Positions 5,888 to 7,778 of a DNA stretch of 7,778 bases are shown piece by piece. The stretch covers positions 1 through 7,778 of the forward strand of contig NZJA01000101.1 of assembly GCA_002691835.1 (NCBI GenBank). The letters are read 5' to 3'. Source of the stretch: Planctomycetota bacterium. Lineage in GTDB: Bacteria > Planctomycetota > UBA8108 > UBA1146. Both the position numbers and the translations under genes were made by a program. The notes below the pieces were generated by a model. That model was not told the origin of the DNA and did not search any database. It saw nothing but the letters and a program-made list of their open reading frames with translations. Each line of letters opens with the position of its first letter. Position 1 is the stretch's first letter.

Positions 5888-7414
5888 TTGTCTCATCCAA
5901 AACCCCTCACGATCTCTGAATGGTTCCATCAAGAGACCAAGTACGATCGCAGAACGATCAATTTGTTGCCACAGCCCGACTTTGACGGGCAACCCCCGCC
6001 ATGGAAGCAGTGGCACTCTCGGCATCCGGTCGATCTGGTGCCTTATCTTCCTTTTGAGGACTTCCCTCTTGGACCCGCTGAGGATCAAGAACCTCTCGAC
6101 CCTCGCAGTCTGAGTGAGGAAGTTCGGGCGATCTCACGGACTTTGTTCTTCACCTGCGGAGCAACAGGCTTTCAGCAGACCCCCGAAGGAACGCAAATTT
6201 TTAGAGCTGCCCCCTCTGCAGGAGCTCTTTATCCGACGGAAGTGATGGTGGTCCTCAGAGATATCGGTGGGCTGAGAGATGGGGTCTACGCCTACTCGGT
6301 CCCTCACCATCAACTGGTTCTTCTCTATGAAGGCGTCGAGATGGAGGAGCTGGCAGCGGCCTGCTGGAATGATCCCGTCTTTGAGGATTCTAAGATTTGT
6401 GTCGTTCTCTCCGCTTTGTGGCAGAGATCTCGCTGGCGTTATCATGACCGGGCTTATCGGCGTGTCTTGCTCGATACAGGCCATGTATTGGGGAATTTGG
6501 TCCATGCGGCCGGGCACGAGGGTTATCAGGCAAAGGTCCTGACACGGTTTGTCGATGCTCGCCTCCAGTCTCTCCTGTTTCTGAATGCGGAAGAGGAGGG
6601 GGTCTTGGCCGTGGTTCCTCTGGTTCCTTGGCAAAGTGGAGGAGGTCTGACCTCCATGGGATCTGAGAGAGAGGAAGTGAGAGCTTCTGCGACGCAGCGC
6701 CTCTCTGCTCCACCAACCGAGGATGCCATCGTTGCTCTTCATCAAGCAGGGGTACTCATCGACGAGTCGCCTCAGATCGAGATGAGTTCGGAGTCGTTGT
6801 CAGAAGAAAATGATGATCGAAGCGAGCTATTGAGTCAGACGATGTCAGATTTGTCGGGAGAGTTCTGTTCTCTTGCAGTGCAGAGGCGATCGACTCGTCA
6901 GTTCACTGGAGCCTCTGTTGAAATGGCTGATTTGGAACGAGTGCTCGATTTCTCGCATCGTTTCTTGCGGTCAGGATCCGCACCATTGCTGGGGGCGGGC
7001 CCACTTCTGGATGTTCACTGTCTGACATTGAGGGTTCGTGGAGTTGACAGTGGTCATTGGATCTACTGTGAGGACAAGCATCAGTTGAAACTGCGAAAAG
7101 AAGGTGATCACCGTCGGTCCCTTCAGGAATTCTGCCTGGGTCAGGAACTCGCAGTCGATGCCGCCGCTGCAGTGATCTATAGCGCGCCACTTTCAGCGGC
7201 AGCGGAGTGCTGGGGTGATCGCATCTACCGTGATCTTCATATGGACTCGGGGTTTCTGGGACATCAGATCAATCTCGCATGCATGCGCATGAATCTGGGA
7301 GTCAGTGGCATCGCAGGCTTCTTTGACGATGCTTTGGGCAAGTTTTTAGGGCTCCCCGATGACCACATCGTGACCTACATCACCCTCATCGGAGACCCGA
7401 TGGTGGGAGGTTAG
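5888..7414 (+). CDS. SagB-type double-domain nitroreductase-family FMN oxidoreductase
   Basis: 508-residue flavin oxidoreductase with two fused nitroreductase-like domains, of the SagB/ThcOx-type family. The N-terminal H-Q-E-T-K-Y-D (14-20) is the usual opening of this family. Domain 1 contains RAAPSAGALYPTEV (106-119) and RAYRRVLLDTGHVLGNL (188-204), the hallmark FMN-binding and core motifs. After a polar linker (about 300-320), domain 2 starts with QRRSTRQF (332-339) and has H-M-D-S-G-F-L-G-H-Q (451-460), G-I-A-G-F-F-D-D, and a C-terminal G-D-P. Domain 2 lacks a P-S-A-G motif, so the first half probably holds most flavin contacts. In RiPP pathways SagB proteins oxidise azolines to azoles with FMN, but many two-domain relatives occur outside such clusters and have unknown substrates. 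The start is TTG, 9 bases after GAGG; the frame stays open further upstream, but only inside the peptidase gene. No YcaO, precursor peptide or exporter is present, so a RiPP role is not supported here. Confidence 0.9.
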   Translation: MSHPKPLTISEWFHQETKYDRRTINLLPQPDFDGQPPPWKQWHSRHPVDLVPYLPFEDFPLGPAEDQEPLDPRSLSEEVRAISRTLFFTCGATGFQQTPEGTQIFRAAPSAGALYPTEVMVVLRDIGGLRDGVYAYSVPHHQLVLLYEGVEMEELAAACWNDPVFEDSKICVVLSALWQRSRWRYHDRAYRRVLLDTGHVLGNLVHAAGHEGYQAKVLTRFVDARLQSLLFLNAEEEGVLAVVPLVPWQSGGGLTSMGSEREEVRASATQRLSAPPTEDAIVALHQAGVLIDESPQIEMSSESLSEENDDRSELLSQTMSDLSGEFCSLAVQRRSTRQFTGASVEMADLERVLDFSHRFLRSGSAPLLGAGPLLDVHCLTLRVRGVDSGHWIYCEDKHQLKLRKEGDHRRSLQEFCLGQELAVDAAAAVIYSAPLSAAAECWGDRIYRDLHMDSGFLGHQINLACMRMNLGVSGIAGFFDDALGKFLGLPDDHIVTYITLIGDPMVGG

Positions 7415-7512
7415 TCAGTTTATCGGCCATTTTCAGGATAATTTCTTCTGCCCTCAAATCGCCCCTTGAAATCCGCGATCACACCCTTTTGATTGGGCGG
7501 AGGCGTTTTCGT

Positions 7513-7535
7513 AAGTCGTTTTATTTGTTCGACTT
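7513..7535. repeat. AT-rich-loop inverted repeat AAGTCG/CGACTT
   Basis: AAGTCG (7513-7518) and CGACTT (7530-7535) form a perfect 6-bp inverted repeat around an 11-base T-rich centre. It is not followed by a T run on the plus strand. It could be an operator-type site for a dimeric regulator or chance; only the symmetry is directly seen. Confidence 0.35.
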
Positions 7536-7675
7536 GTGGGTTTGTGGGCCAGGCCGGCCGGGCATTCCTGGAGTGGCTTTCTGTCTCGGATCGAGCCTTC
7601 TATTCCAAAGAAAACGGACAAAATCTCTGGAAGAGGGGTTGCCACTTTTTTGGATTCTGACTCTCCTATGTCCCA

Positions 7676-7731
7676 TGAGCAAGGGCCGAAGGCCTCGGCA
7701 GGCATGTCACGGGTTCTCCGATCCTTGCTCA
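7676..7731 (+). repeat. 9-bp inverted repeat enclosing a second hairpin
   Basis: TGAGCAAGG (7676-7684) pairs perfectly with CCTTGCTCA (7723-7731). Just inside the left arm, GCCGA (7685-7689) and TCGGC (7695-7699) form a second stem stacked directly on the outer one. This nested fold of about 56 bases suggests a structured leader RNA or small RNA. It matches no riboswitch class I can recall and has no T tract. No gene follows within the window, so its target is unknown. Confidence 0.4.
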
Positions 7732-7778
7732 AGCCGCAACGATAGGTTTAGTAATCATCAGGATCCCCAAAGGATCGA

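Larger units (their letters stand above)
7415..7778. other. Gene-free downstream region
   Basis: These 364 bases after the oxidoreductase hold no gene I can support. Short open frames exist on both strands but lack ribosome sites and family resemblance. No stem with a T tract was found to end the peptidase/oxidoreductase transcript. The region has two inverted repeats, listed separately, and the hairpin GATCC-CCAAA-GGATC at the very edge (7762-7776). It may be the leader of a gene beyond the window. Confidence 0.55.

Noticed and set aside
6134..6745. Minus-strand open frame of 203 codons opposite the oxidoreductase
   Set aside because: It lies against the conserved core of domain 1 of the SagB-type protein and has no recognisable motifs or matching ribosome site.
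7460..7499. Terminator for the peptidase/oxidoreductase unit (CGCCC at 7460-7464 with GGGCG at 7495-7499)
   Set aside because: Only 5 bp pair across a 30-base loop, and the following GAGGC separates it from the TTTT run, so it does not look like an intrinsic terminator.
7620..7731. Riboswitch, considering lysine-type because of GCCGAAGG and TGTCAC
   Set aside because: The short motifs occur, but the conserved loop-E and five-helix layout of the lysine class are missing, as are cobalamin, SAM, TPP and glycine signatures.
7454..7732. Small open frames on both strands after the oxidoreductase (minus 7454-7732, plus 7536-7745)
   Set aside because: The plus-strand frame starts with a GTG lacking a ribosome site; both have compositionally random translations and overlap each other. 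Neither reads like a precursor peptide with a leader and Cys/Ser/Thr-rich core.
5888..7778. RiPP (azole-forming) biosynthetic cluster
   Set aside because: Only a SagB-type oxidoreductase is present. No YcaO, E1-like partner, precursor peptide or exporter is visible, so the cluster label is not supported in this window.

Overview
The window is chromosomal-looking DNA, moderately GC-rich by eye, from a bacterium I cannot place with confidence. The best clue is an MglA-type small GTPase encoded with Roadblock/LC7 proteins. That combination is typical of Myxococcota and related deltaproteobacterial lineages, Thermus, Chloroflexota and several FCB or candidate phyla. A diderm envelope is suggested by a lipoprotein with a clean lipobox, but this is inference. 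There is no rRNA, tRNA, CRISPR array, transposase, integrase or phage gene. Seven protein-coding genes fill almost all of the sequence. Several use non-ATG starts (GTG at 77, TTG at 4546 and 5888), chosen here from Shine-Dalgarno placement and where homology begins.

Layout. (a) 77-880, plus strand: a secreted lipoprotein made of two copies of one roughly 105-residue domain, followed by a strong intrinsic terminator (914-940). (b) 1015-1605, plus strand: a small membrane protein with an N-terminal four-cysteine zinc ribbon, a charged helix and two membrane segments. (c) 4546 down to 1643, minus strand, convergent with (b): a compact four-gene operon in the order TPR/Roadblock-like protein, MglB-like Roadblock protein, MglA-like GTPase with a C-terminal membrane anchor, and a second, different Roadblock protein. 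The first two genes overlap by 4 bases (ATGA) and the others are 32 and 17 bases apart. (d) 4738-7414, plus strand, divergent from (c): an M24 (Xaa-Pro type) metallopeptidase followed after 4 bases by a SagB-type double-domain FMN oxidoreductase. (e) 7415-7778: no supported gene; it contains two inverted repeats.

The most interesting part is (c). It looks like a self-contained polarity or signalling switch: a GTPase keeping the known MglA catalytic residues, two dissimilar Roadblock partners that could act as GAP or scaffold, and a TPR protein whose C-terminus resembles a third Roadblock domain. Unlike classical soluble MglA, this GTPase carries a linker of about 80 residues, a basic patch and a single C-terminal hydrophobic helix, which would make it a tail-anchored GTPase. 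The second point of interest is the tight M24 peptidase/SagB-type pair in (d). No YcaO cyclase or precursor peptide is visible, so any link to RiPP chemistry is untested.
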